Origin: an uncultured Bacteroidales bacterium
GTDB lineage: Bacteria; Bacteroidota; Bacteroidia; Bacteroidales; UBA932
DNA: 64,000 bases
Assembly (NCBI GenBank): GCA_946999645.1
Contig: CAMQDS010000001.1
Coordinates: 1-64,000, forward strand
Direction: 5' to 3'
The notes below the pieces were generated by a model. That model saw nothing but the letters and a program-made list of their open reading frames with translations. It was not told where the DNA came from and ran no database searches. Position 1 is the stretch's first letter, and every line of letters begins with the position of its first letter. A program made the position numbers and the translations under genes. Of the stretch, positions 35,027-42,216 are shown piece after piece.

Positions 35027-37204
35027 CTATTTATTCCTAAGAACTACATCATTATCAGCCACATCGACTACAATTGCAGAATCCTTATTTAATTTACCTT
35101 CGAGAATAGATTTTGCAAGTTTATTTATCAACTCTCTTTGCATTACTCTTTTTATAGGACGAGCACCATAAGCTGGATCATATCCTTTGTCTATCATAAA
35201 ATCCTCAAATTTATTGGTAAATGAAAGTTCTATATTGTCTTCTGAAAGACGCTTTTTCAATTCATCCATTTGTAAGTGGAGGATTTCTCTAATATCGTTC
35301 TTTGTCAAAGGATCGAACATAATTATTTCGTCAATTCTATTTAAGAATTCTGGTCTGACTGTCGTTTTAAGAATATCCAATACCTTTTGCTTACATTCAT
35401 CAAGCATACTTCTCCTTTTAAGAATACTTTCTGGTGAATCTGTTTCAGGTAATTTATCCATATAAGAACTGATCACATCAGAACCCACATTAGAAGTCAT
35501 TATTAGAATGGTATTCTTGAAGTCAACTGTACGCCCTTTATTATCTGTAAGCCTTCCATCGTCCAATACCTGCAAAAGTATATTGAAGACGTCAGGATGG
35601 GCTTTTTCTATTTCATCAAGAAGTACTACAGAATATGGTTTTCTCCTTACTGCTTCCGTAAGTTGACCACCTTCATCATAACCTACATATCCTGGAGGCG
35701 CTCCTATAAGACGACTAACAGTATGACGTTCCTGATATTCACTCATATCTATCCTGGTAAGCATATTTTCATCATTAAACAAGAACTCCGCTAAGGCTTT
35801 TGCTAACTCTGTTTTACCTACTCCAGTAGTACCCATGAAAAGGAAAGAACCTATAGGTCTCTTTTCATTTGACAATCCGGCTCTGCTACGCCTTACAGCG
35901 TCTGCAACAGCTTTAATTGCTTCATCTTGACCCACAACTCGCTTATGAAGTTCACTCTCCATTCTCAAAAGTTTTTCCTTCTCACTTTCAAGCATTCTCT
36001 TTACTGGTATACCTGTCCACTTTGCTACAACCTCTGCAATGTCTTCAGCCGTAACAGCTTCAGTAATTATCGGGTCTTTTATACTTTTTTGCTTAGCAGT
36101 AAGTTCTTCTATCTTTTTACTTGCCTCTGCCATCTTTCCATAACGAAGTTCTGCTACCTTCCCATAATCTCCAGCACGCTCTGCAGCTTGTGCTTGTATC
36201 TTATAATCCTCAAGCTCCTGACGTGAACGTTGAAGAGATGAAAGAATTTCTTTCTCTTCGTTCCATCTTTTCATAAGGATATTTCGCTCATCACCAGTCT
36301 TTTTCAGTTCTTCCTCTATATTGTTCAGTTTAAGAGAAACACCTTCACGCTTAATAGCCTCTTTTTCAATTTCGAGTTGTCTTATTTTACTGTCAAGTTC
36401 TGCTATAGGTTCTGGTACTGAATTCATTTCAAGACGCAATTTTGCTGCAGCCTCATCAACCAAATCTATTGCTTTATCTGGCAAAAATCTATTTGTAATA
36501 TATCTGTGAGACAGATTTACTGCAGCTATTAAAGCATCATCTTCTATTCTAACCTTATGGTGGTTCTCATATTTTTCTTTTAGCCCTCTAAGAATAGAAA
36601 TAGACTCTGCCGGTGATGGTTCATCTACCATAACCATTTGGAAACGACGTTCAAGAGCTTTATCTGTTTCAAAATATTTTTGATATTCATCAAGAGTAGT
36701 TGAACCTATAGTACGTAGTTCACCCCTTGCCAAGGCTGGTTTAAGGATATTGGAAGCATCCATAGCCCCTGAAGCACGTCCTGCTCCGACAAGTGTATGA
36801 ATTTCATCTATAAACAAGATTATTTTTCCATCACTCTCCACTACTTCTTTAACTACACCTTTCAACCTTTCCTCGAACTCGCCTTGATATTTTGCTCCTG
36901 CGATAAGAGCACCCATATCAAGAGAGTAGACAACCCTATCTTTTAGATTTTCAGGCACCTGACCGTCTACAATTTTTTGAGCAATTCCCTCAGAAATTGC
37001 TGTTTTTCCTACTCCAGGTTCCCCGACCAATATAGGATTATTTTTAGTCCTACGGCTAAGTATCTGTAAAACCCTCCTTATCTCATCATCTCTTCCTATC
37101 ACAGGATCCATTTTACCTTTTGCTGCAAGTTCGTTCAGATTTGTAGCAAATTTAGATAGGAATTCCGTTTTACCTGAATAAGCATTTGTACTGTCATTTA
37201 TCAT
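35027..37204 (-). CDS. clpB: ClpB disaggregase lacking the N-terminal domain
   Basis: A ring AAA+ chaperone that extracts proteins from aggregates with DnaK. Both ATPase modules are intact: NBD1 Walker A GEPGVGKT and Walker B IILFIDEIH, a full coiled-coil middle domain (LQRSRQELEDYKIQAQAAER), and NBD2 Walker A GTTGVGKTEL with VVLLDEIEKAHPDVF. At 725 residues it is about 135 shorter than usual: the first domain is missing and the frame opens at the linker to NBD1 (KFATNLNELAAKGKMDPVIG). secG lies 127 bases upstream, so the domain is truly absent. The ATG at 37204 has an AAGGAG 8 bases upstream and a structured leader. Confidence 0.96.
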   Translation of the reverse strand: MINDSTNAYSGKTEFLSKFATNLNELAAKGKMDPVIGRDDEIRRVLQILSRRTKNNPILVGEPGVGKTAISEGIAQKIVDGQVPENLKDRVVYSLDMGALIAGAKYQGEFEERLKGVVKEVVESDGKIILFIDEIHTLVGAGRASGAMDASNILKPALARGELRTIGSTTLDEYQKYFETDKALERRFQMVMVDEPSPAESISILRGLKEKYENHHKVRIEDDALIAAVNLSHRYITNRFLPDKAIDLVDEAAAKLRLEMNSVPEPIAELDSKIRQLEIEKEAIKREGVSLKLNNIEEELKKTGDERNILMKRWNEEKEILSSLQRSRQELEDYKIQAQAAERAGDYGKVAELRYGKMAEASKKIEELTAKQKSIKDPIITEAVTAEDIAEVVAKWTGIPVKRMLESEKEKLLRMESELHKRVVGQDEAIKAVADAVRRSRAGLSNEKRPIGSFLFMGTTGVGKTELAKALAEFLFNDENMLTRIDMSEYQERHTVSRLIGAPPGYVGYDEGGQLTEAVRRKPYSVVLLDEIEKAHPDVFNILLQVLDDGRLTDNKGRTVDFKNTILIMTSNVGSDVISSYMDKLPETDSPESILKRRSMLDECKQKVLDILKTTVRPEFLNRIDEIIMFDPLTKNDIREILHLQMDELKKRLSEDNIELSFTNKFEDFMIDKGYDPAYGARPIKRVMQRELINKLAKSILEGKLNKDSAIVVDVADNDVVLRNK

Positions 37205-37276
37205 AATATATCTCCTTTTCGCTTCGGAGAATAGAAACAGCCATAGCCATAAGCTCCGAAGAACATATGGCTATGG
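37205..37276 (-). ncRNA. Structured clpB leader, candidate H-type pseudoknot regulator
   Basis: Read on the minus strand, the 72 bases before clpB contain CCATAGCCATA (37266-37276), CTTCGGAG (37254-37261), TATGGCTATGG (37241-37251) and CTCCGAAG (37222-37229), in that order. The first and third pair perfectly over 11 bp, and the second and fourth over 8 bp. Because they interleave, the loop of stem 1 pairs with the tail: an H-type pseudoknot. The Shine-Dalgarno GGAGA (37211-37215) can instead pair with TCTCC (37226-37230), which overlaps the last arm. So stem 2 and sequestration of the ribosome site exclude each other. I know no named family with this layout. Confidence 0.6.
37211..37217 (-). 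promoter_or_regulatory. Strong Shine-Dalgarno of clpB
   Basis: Minus strand AAGGAGA, with 6-7 bases to the ATG at 37204. Such a site is rare in Bacteroidetes and fixes the start that leaves out the N-terminal domain. Confidence 0.75.
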
Positions 37277-37278
37277 GT

Positions 37279-37311
37279 CAAATTATATTCCAATTGCGTA
37301 ATACTGACAAA
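37279..37311 (-). promoter_or_regulatory. Promoter of clpB
   Basis: On the minus strand TTTG (37308-37311), 20 bases, then TATAATTTG (37279-37287), which fits the -33/-7 pattern with one extra base in the spacer of the -7 box. The predicted start falls at about 37275, the first base of the leader stem. It overlaps a small hairpin (TGACA/TGTCA) just after secG. Confidence 0.5.
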
Positions 37312-37330
37312 ATGTCAGCACCGCATATAT

Positions 37331-37693
37331 TTATTTCGCAATACTATCTGATGCAGGAGCTTCTGAAGCTGGTGCAGTTTGAGGAACAGGAGCTGACGGA
37401 AATTCAGGCTTTTCCGCTGCTGAATTTTCTATTTTCTCTGTGACATCTCCTGAAGTTACAGGGGTACCAGTTGTAAATGAAGCAACTATTGATACAACGA
37501 GAATAAAAGAAACCAATCCCCATGTGATTTTTTCAAGCATATCGGCTGTCTGTCTTACTCCGAATGTCTGGTTACCTGCCACAAAGTTGCTGGCAAGTCC
37601 TCCGTCTTTTCCATTCTGCAGCAATACAACTATTACCAGGAGTACACTGGCAATCAGGATAAATACTGTTAGGGTCACGAATAACCAATTCAT
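37331..37693 (-). CDS. secG: Preprotein translocase subunit SecG
   Basis: An auxiliary subunit of the SecYEG channel. It has 120 residues with two membrane helices, the first at residues 3-25 (LFVTLTVFILIASVLLVIVV) and the second near 57-75 (LVSFILVVSIVASF). Between them lies the family loop LLQNGKDGGLASNF. The C-terminal tail is rich in Pro, Ala and Ser, as in Bacteroidetes SecG. It is last in the run sigma-54 activator, lptE-like, TPR protein, secG, a conserved Bacteroidales order. Confidence 0.92.
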   Translation of the reverse strand: MNWLFVTLTVFILIASVLLVIVVLLQNGKDGGLASNFVAGNQTFGVRQTADMLEKITWGLVSFILVVSIVASFTTGTPVTSGDVTEKIENSAAEKPEFPSAPVPQTAPASEAPASDSIAK

Positions 37694-37712
37694 ATGTTTT
37701 AAAAATTTTTAT

Positions 37713-38306
37713 TCAATTTTCTAATTTACCTATAAGGTTTGCAAAGTAAGCATTTTTTTCTGGGAATGCCAAAATAAGTCTGGAATAAATATATTTTGCC
37801 TGCTCATAATAGCCTTGCTCTTCATAAATCTTAGCCATTGTTTCAGTGCAGAATTGATCTGCTATAGGTTCAGATGAGGATGAATTTTCAGACGTATCTT
37901 TTTCTGTTTTCTTAATTGTAAATTTCAAAAAGATATTATCATTATCACTTTGAACAGCATCATATTGAGATGGAGAGAAGAAATCTCCACCTACGACTCT
38001 TACTCCATTAGGCTTTGATTCAACAGCTGTTTTTCGTGACTCATCAAGATAGTGTTTAAGAATTTTATCTATATCTTTATCCGAATAATCTTCAGGTGTG
38101 CCATTGTAAAGTAAATCTGCAATCTTCCTTCTATCAACTACATACATAGCAGCATCCCCATACTGAATTTGTCCAAATTGCTCTCCACCCATTTCAGCCA
38201 TTCGTAAGCACATTTCTTTTCGTGCTGCGCCATACCAAGGATATAGATTAACTACCCCCGTGAGTTCTTCGTAATTAAGTTTTTTTATATCTATAAATTC
38301 TGCCAT
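37713..38306 (-). CDS. Conserved TPR-like cytoplasmic protein
   Basis: A 197-residue protein with no signal or membrane segment. The N-terminus has EELTGVVNLYPWYGAARKEMCLRM, a middle part is Ser/Glu rich and disordered, and the end carries one TPR unit (ETMAKIYEEQGYYEQAKYIYSRL). Its position between the lptE-like gene and secG is conserved in Bacteroidales, but its function is not known to me. It starts 6 bases after the lptE-like stop. Confidence 0.8.
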   Translation of the reverse strand: MAEFIDIKKLNYEELTGVVNLYPWYGAARKEMCLRMAEMGGEQFGQIQYGDAAMYVVDRRKIADLLYNGTPEDYSDKDIDKILKHYLDESRKTAVESKPNGVRVVGGDFFSPSQYDAVQSDNDNIFLKFTIKKTEKDTSENSSSSEPIADQFCTETMAKIYEEQGYYEQAKYIYSRLILAFPEKNAYFANLIGKLEN

Positions 38307-38312
38307 AACTAT

Positions 38313-38837
38313 TTACCAGTTTGCTACTGTAGCATTAAGTATGTCTTCACACAACTGCTTTACTATGTCATCACACAATGAAGCCTCAACAGCATCTAAA
38401 GATTGGGTTGAATCGTAATCTCCATAGGCTGAAAATGATTTTTCAAAATCATCTTCAGAAGCCTTTCTATTTGTATATACAATTTTCACTGTCACAGTAA
38501 GTCTGTTCTGAGCGGCTACTTCATTTGCCGTTACTGCGGTGGCATGTACATCGTAACCCGTAACTGTACCAGTTATTTCAATATCTCCATCCATATCCAC
38601 TTGCTCTAACCTTGTCATTTTGCGAAATTTATCTTTCAATGCTTCCGTAAGGTTATTGCTCAGTGAGGGATTAACCCTAATGGCTGAATATTCAAAATAG
38701 TTGATTGTTACTGTCTTTACATCTGGCTGTATAGATGTTCCAGAAAATGAATATATACCGCAAGTTTGAATCAGAGGTAAAATACAAAAAATTACTCCGA
38801 GAAATAACAGACGCTTATATATGTTTTTGATTGACAT
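38313..38837 (-). CDS. lptE: LptE-like outer-membrane lipoprotein
   Basis: A 174-residue protein with a lipoprotein signal (LLFLGVIFCILPLIQTCG). The core YSFSGTSIQPDVKTVTINYF and LSNNLTEALKDKFRKMTRL resembles LptE of Bacteroidetes, which plugs the LptD barrel that inserts LPS. The middle strand-rich region (DIEITGTVTGYDVHA, RLTVTVKIVYTNRK) fits. Identity to E. coli LptE is low, so the call rests partly on the conserved neighbourhood. The start overlaps the end of the sigma-54 activator gene by one base. Confidence 0.82.
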   Translation of the reverse strand: MSIKNIYKRLLFLGVIFCILPLIQTCGIYSFSGTSIQPDVKTVTINYFEYSAIRVNPSLSNNLTEALKDKFRKMTRLEQVDMDGDIEITGTVTGYDVHATAVTANEVAAQNRLTVTVKIVYTNRKASEDDFEKSFSAYGDYDSTQSLDAVEASLCDDIVKQLCEDILNATVANW

Positions 38838-40105
38838 TAGTTTTTGTTCTTTTGGTTACGGAACTCCTTGGGAAGTTTTCTATATAAAGTTCTCTCTGAT
38901 ATACCTAATTCTTCCGCTGCCTTTTTTCTGTTACCGTCATGTTTTTCTAAAGCTTTTCTTATTAGGTCTTCATTTGCATCTTTTATAGACAATGTTTCTT
39001 CTGCAGTAGTTGATGCGTCCATATCTGCATCTTGTATGTCTATATTATTATTGTTGGAAGAAGTATCCCAGGTTGTATGCTCGTGTGTTATATATGATGA
39101 TGATTGACCTTCCGTCAGAACTTTGTGAGAAGTTACGTGTTCAGGCTTTACAAGCCCTCCTGCAGCAATTATTTTTTTGAGATTGTTTACCTCTGAATTA
39201 AGACTGAATAAGGCTCTATATATTTCTTGCTTATCGCTATCACTAATTGTACCGTCTTGATTTTTCATAGGTACTGGAAGGGCATTAATATCATCTTTCG
39301 GAATATATTTCAGTAGTGTTTCTGCATTTATTTCCACTCTGTCCGCCCCTGGAGTTATCCTTACAGACTCCAAAGCCGCCACGGTTTCTGCTATATTCTT
39401 AAGCTGACGAATATTTCCAGGCCAACGATAATGCAAAAGTACTTCTATAGCATCCCTGGTAAGACTAACCCGGCGTAAATTATATTTTTCGGAAAAATCT
39501 GAAACAAATTTACGAAACAGAAGATATATATCATCTTTTCTATTACGTAGAGGAGGTATTATTATTTGGACACCATTGATTCTATAATATAAATCAGCCC
39601 TAAATTTCCCCTTCGCCACAGCATATCTTAAATCAACATTCGTTGCTGCAATCACCCTTACATCTGTTTTATTGACTTTAGATGAGCCAACTCTTGTATA
39701 TTCCCCTGATTGTAATACCCTTAATAATTTAGCTTGATATGGAAGAGGCAGTTCTCCTATTTCATCTAAAAATAGAGTTCCGCCATCGGCTTCTTCAAAA
39801 TATCCCTTTCTCGCCTCAACCGCACCGGTAAAGGAGCCCTTTTCATGCCCGAACAATTCTGATTCTATAGTACCTTCAGGAATAGCCCCACAGTTTACAG
39901 CAAAATATTTTCCTGTTTTACGCAAACTATTCTGATGTATTATTTTTGGTATATTTTCCTTTCCGACTCCGCTCTCCCCAGTAACAAGAACGAGGAGATC
40001 GGTCGGTGCAACGGCGACGGCCATTTCCAAGGCATTATTCAGAGAGGCATCATTTCCTATGATGTCATATTTATTTTTTAATTTTTGAAGTTCTATTGTA
40101 TCCAT
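38837..40105 (-). CDS. Sigma-54-dependent transcriptional activator without receiver domain
   Basis: A 422-residue protein. A short N-terminus leads directly into the AAA+ domain: Walker A GESGVGKE, the sigma-54 contact loop GSFTGA (in ELFGHEKGSFTGAVEARKGY), Walker B GGTLFLDEIGELPL and the sensor region RADLYYRINGVQI. A linker rich in Ser/Thr/Asp follows, and a Fis-type helix-turn-helix ends it (DGNRKKAAEELGISERTLYRKL). There is no receiver, GAF or PAS domain, so activity may be set by expression or a partner protein. It leads a conserved envelope-gene operon. A -7 box is 8 bases upstream. Confidence 0.95.
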   Translation of the reverse strand: MDTIELQKLKNKYDIIGNDASLNNALEMAVAVAPTDLLVLVTGESGVGKENIPKIIHQNSLRKTGKYFAVNCGAIPEGTIESELFGHEKGSFTGAVEARKGYFEEADGGTLFLDEIGELPLPYQAKLLRVLQSGEYTRVGSSKVNKTDVRVIAATNVDLRYAVAKGKFRADLYYRINGVQIIIPPLRNRKDDIYLLFRKFVSDFSEKYNLRRVSLTRDAIEVLLHYRWPGNIRQLKNIAETVAALESVRITPGADRVEINAETLLKYIPKDDINALPVPMKNQDGTISDSDKQEIYRALFSLNSEVNNLKKIIAAGGLVKPEHVTSHKVLTEGQSSSYITHEHTTWDTSSNNNNIDIQDADMDASTTAEETLSIKDANEDLIRKALEKHDGNRKKAAEELGISERTLYRKLPKEFRNQKNKN

Positions 40106-40112
40106 AGTTTTA

Positions 40113-40120
40113 CAAAGTTA
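40113..40120 (-). promoter_or_regulatory. -7 promoter box of the sigma-54 activator operon
   Basis: Reads TAACTTTG on the minus strand, giving a very short leader before the ATG at 40105. Confidence 0.5.
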
Positions 40121-40173
40121 CTAAAAGGCTTTATATAATACACTCTGCTTTATGGAAAATTTAGAATGTTTAG

Positions 40174-40181
40174 TATATTTG
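40174..40181 (+). promoter_or_regulatory. -7 promoter box of the OmpA/TPR lipoprotein
   Basis: Reads TATATTTG, 66 bases before the ATG at 40248. Confidence 0.55.
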
Positions 40182-40247
40182 TATAGTGATTTAGTGGTCT
40201 TTAAAAACTGCTTTTATTATTGAATTGAAATGATTAAAATATATTTT

Positions 40248-41885
40248 ATGAAAAAAGGAATTAAAATTTTAACTGCCGCTATTTTCGGATTAGCAGTAGT
40301 TGGATGTTCTTCTGCTTCAAAGATGGCAGAAATGGCTAATAGTATAAAGGTTACATGCAATCCTGAAGTACTTGAAGTAAAAGCCGGTGAGATTAATGCT
40401 GACATTACTGTAACATATCCTGAAGGTTATTTTCATCCTAAGGCAATTTTAGAAGTAACTCCAGTTTTAGTATATGACGGGGGTGAGGCTAAAATGAAAC
40501 CTTTTGTATATCAAGGAGAAAAGGTAAAGGATAATTTTAAAACAGTTTCTTCAAAGGGTCAAACTGTAAAAGAAAATATACATTTCGAGTATGTTGAGGG
40601 TATGGAAAATGCTCGACTTGAACTTAGAGGTGTTGCAAAGTACAAGAAAAAATCTGTAACCCTACCTACAAGGAAAGTTGCAGATGGTTGCAATACTACT
40701 TATATGCTTGTTGAGAATGATGGAATTGTTCCTATAATGGAAGATAATTACCAGGAGGTTATAAAGCAAACTGAAGAAGGACAAATACTCTATAGTATCA
40801 ATTCCTCAAACATTAGGGGTAAAGAACTTAAATCACAATCAATTAAGGATTTTAAAGCAGCTCTTAATGAAATCAAAAACAACAGTAGAAAAACTCTTAA
40901 AGGAACAGAAGTAATAGCTTATGCTTCTCCTGACGGTGGAGAAAAACTTAATGCTAAACTTTCAAAGAAGCGTTCAGAAACAGCAAATAAAGCTTTTGAT
41001 AAGGTCACAAAAGGTCAAGACGTAGCATCTACAGAGGTAAAGAGTATAGGTCAGGATTGGAAAGGATTTCAGGAGTTGGTTGCAAAATCAAACATTGAAG
41101 ATAAGGATTTGATTTTGAGAGTTCTCAATATGTATAGCGATCCTGCTGTTCGTGAAAATGAAATAAAGAATATGTCAGAGATTTATACCTCTCTTAAAAA
41201 GGGTATTCTTCCTGAACTTCGTCGTGCAAGATTTATCGCAAATGTAGAATTTAAGAACTACACTCCAGAGGAACTTTCAAACCTTGTAAACAGTAATATT
41301 GATGTTCTCGATGAAGAGGCTTTACTTCGTGCCGCTTCTCTTGCAAAGAAACTTACAGATAAAGAAGCAATCTATCAGAAAGCTGTAGAGAAATACGGTA
41401 GCGATAGGGCACAATTTAACCTTGGAGTTGTAGCTCTATGGGAAGGTAATACTTCCAAAGCTGAAAAAGCATTCAATAAGGTTAAGAATCAGGGAGTAGA
41501 AGTATTAAATGCTCTCGGTGCAATCGCTTTAAGGAAAGGCGACCTTAAGTCTGCAACTGAATTATTTAAGAAATCTGGTACTGAGGCTGCTAAAGCAAAT
41601 TTGGCTACAGTAGATATACTTTCAGGTAATTATGAGGCTGCTGCAAATGCATTGAAAGACTCAAAAGGTTTCAACGCAGCTCTTGCTCAGGTTCTTGTAA
41701 ATAACCCAGATAAGGCACTGGAAGTTCTTGGCTGCCGTTGCCCAAGATCCAATTATCTTAGAGCTGTTGCTTATGCTCGTAAAGGTGATGCTGAGAAGGT
41801 AGCTTCTTATCTTGAACAACTGAAGAGTAACAAGACTTTTGCTGCTCGTGCAGAAAAGGATGTAGAATTTGCTCAATACAGATAA
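40248..41885 (+). CDS. Lipoprotein with OmpA-like and TPR regions
   Basis: I take the ATG at 40248, which starts directly with a basic lipoprotein signal (KKGIKILTAAIFGLAVVGCSS); an in-frame ATG at 40230 would add six residues. Residues about 25-160 are beta-rich. A region near 190-260 resembles an OmpA C-terminal domain (IKDFKAALNEIKNN, GTEVIAYASPDGG, LNAKLSKKRSETANKAF), though key peptidoglycan-binding residues are not all evident. TPR-like units follow to the end (AQFNLGVVALWEGNTSKAEKAFN). It is probably an abundant envelope protein anchored in the outer membrane. Its codon usage looks biased to GCT/GTT/CTT, suggesting high expression. Confidence 0.83.
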   Translation: MKKGIKILTAAIFGLAVVGCSSASKMAEMANSIKVTCNPEVLEVKAGEINADITVTYPEGYFHPKAILEVTPVLVYDGGEAKMKPFVYQGEKVKDNFKTVSSKGQTVKENIHFEYVEGMENARLELRGVAKYKKKSVTLPTRKVADGCNTTYMLVENDGIVPIMEDNYQEVIKQTEEGQILYSINSSNIRGKELKSQSIKDFKAALNEIKNNSRKTLKGTEVIAYASPDGGEKLNAKLSKKRSETANKAFDKVTKGQDVASTEVKSIGQDWKGFQELVAKSNIEDKDLILRVLNMYSDPAVRENEIKNMSEIYTSLKKGILPELRRARFIANVEFKNYTPEELSNLVNSNIDVLDEEALLRAASLAKKLTDKEAIYQKAVEKYGSDRAQFNLGVVALWEGNTSKAEKAFNKVKNQGVEVLNALGAIALRKGDLKSATELFKKSGTEAAKANLATVDILSGNYEAAANALKDSKGFNAALAQVLVNNPDKALEVLGCRCPRSNYLRAVAYARKGDAEKVASYLEQLKSNKTFAARAEKDVEFAQYR

Positions 41886-41905
41886 TAGTTTGTAACATAC
41901 TTGAG

Positions 41906-41941
41906 AAGGAGGCTATAATTTCACATTTATAGCTTCCTTTT
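41906..41941 (+). terminator. Terminator of the OmpA/TPR lipoprotein gene
   Basis: A 13-bp stem (41906-41918 with 41927-41939, one G-U pair) and an 8-base loop, ending in a T run. Confidence 0.8.
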
Positions 41942-41952
41942 CTTTTATAGTA

Positions 41953-41981
41953 TTGTATTTAGAAAAAATATAGTATCTTTG
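41953..41981 (+). promoter_or_regulatory. Promoter of tRNA-Ser
   Basis: TTG at 41953-41955, an 18-base gap, then TATCTTTG (41974-41981), 45 bases from the tRNA. Confidence 0.65.
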
Positions 41982-42025
41982 TAACCCCTTATGGGGAGAA
42001 ATCGGTCAAAGCACCAAACTCAATT

Positions 42026-42112
42026 GGAGAGGTGGGAGAGTGGCTGAATCCTCAGGTTTGCTAAACCTGCATACGGGTAACCGTATCACGAGTTCGAATC
42101 TCGTCCTCTCCG
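42026..42112 (+). tRNA. tRNA-Ser(GCU)
   Basis: An 87-base class II tRNA. The acceptor GGAGAGG/CCTCTCC is perfect, the anticodon stem CAGGT/ACCTG encloses TTGCTAA (anticodon GCT, decoding AGC/AGU), and the long variable arm ATACGGGTAACCGTAT is followed by T loop TTCGAAT. CCA is not encoded. Confidence 0.97.
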
Positions 42113-42114
42113 CG

Positions 42115-42158
42115 AAAAGCGTGTAAGTTATTAGGCAATAATAATTTACACGCTTTTT
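42115..42158 (+). terminator. Terminator of tRNA-Ser
   Basis: A 12-bp perfect stem (42115-42126 with 42146-42157) with the T run in and after its 3' arm. Confidence 0.8.
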
Positions 42159-42165
42159 CGAATCA

Positions 42166-42186
42166 AAACGGGACACAAACGGGACA
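42166..42186. repeat. Direct repeat AAACGGGACA next to tRNA-Ser
   Basis: Two copies of the decamer at 42166-42175 and 42177-42186, one base apart, just past the tRNA-Ser terminator. It has higher GC than its surroundings. It may be a scar of an integrated element; no integrase is in the window. Confidence 0.45.
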
Positions 42187-42216
42187 GAATTTCAATTTTC
42201 AGGAGTACCTGTTATC

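Noticed and set aside
37303..37318. Small hairpin after secG as its terminator
   Set aside because: Only 5-6 bp with a 3-4 base loop and no T run; it overlaps the -33 box of clpB instead.
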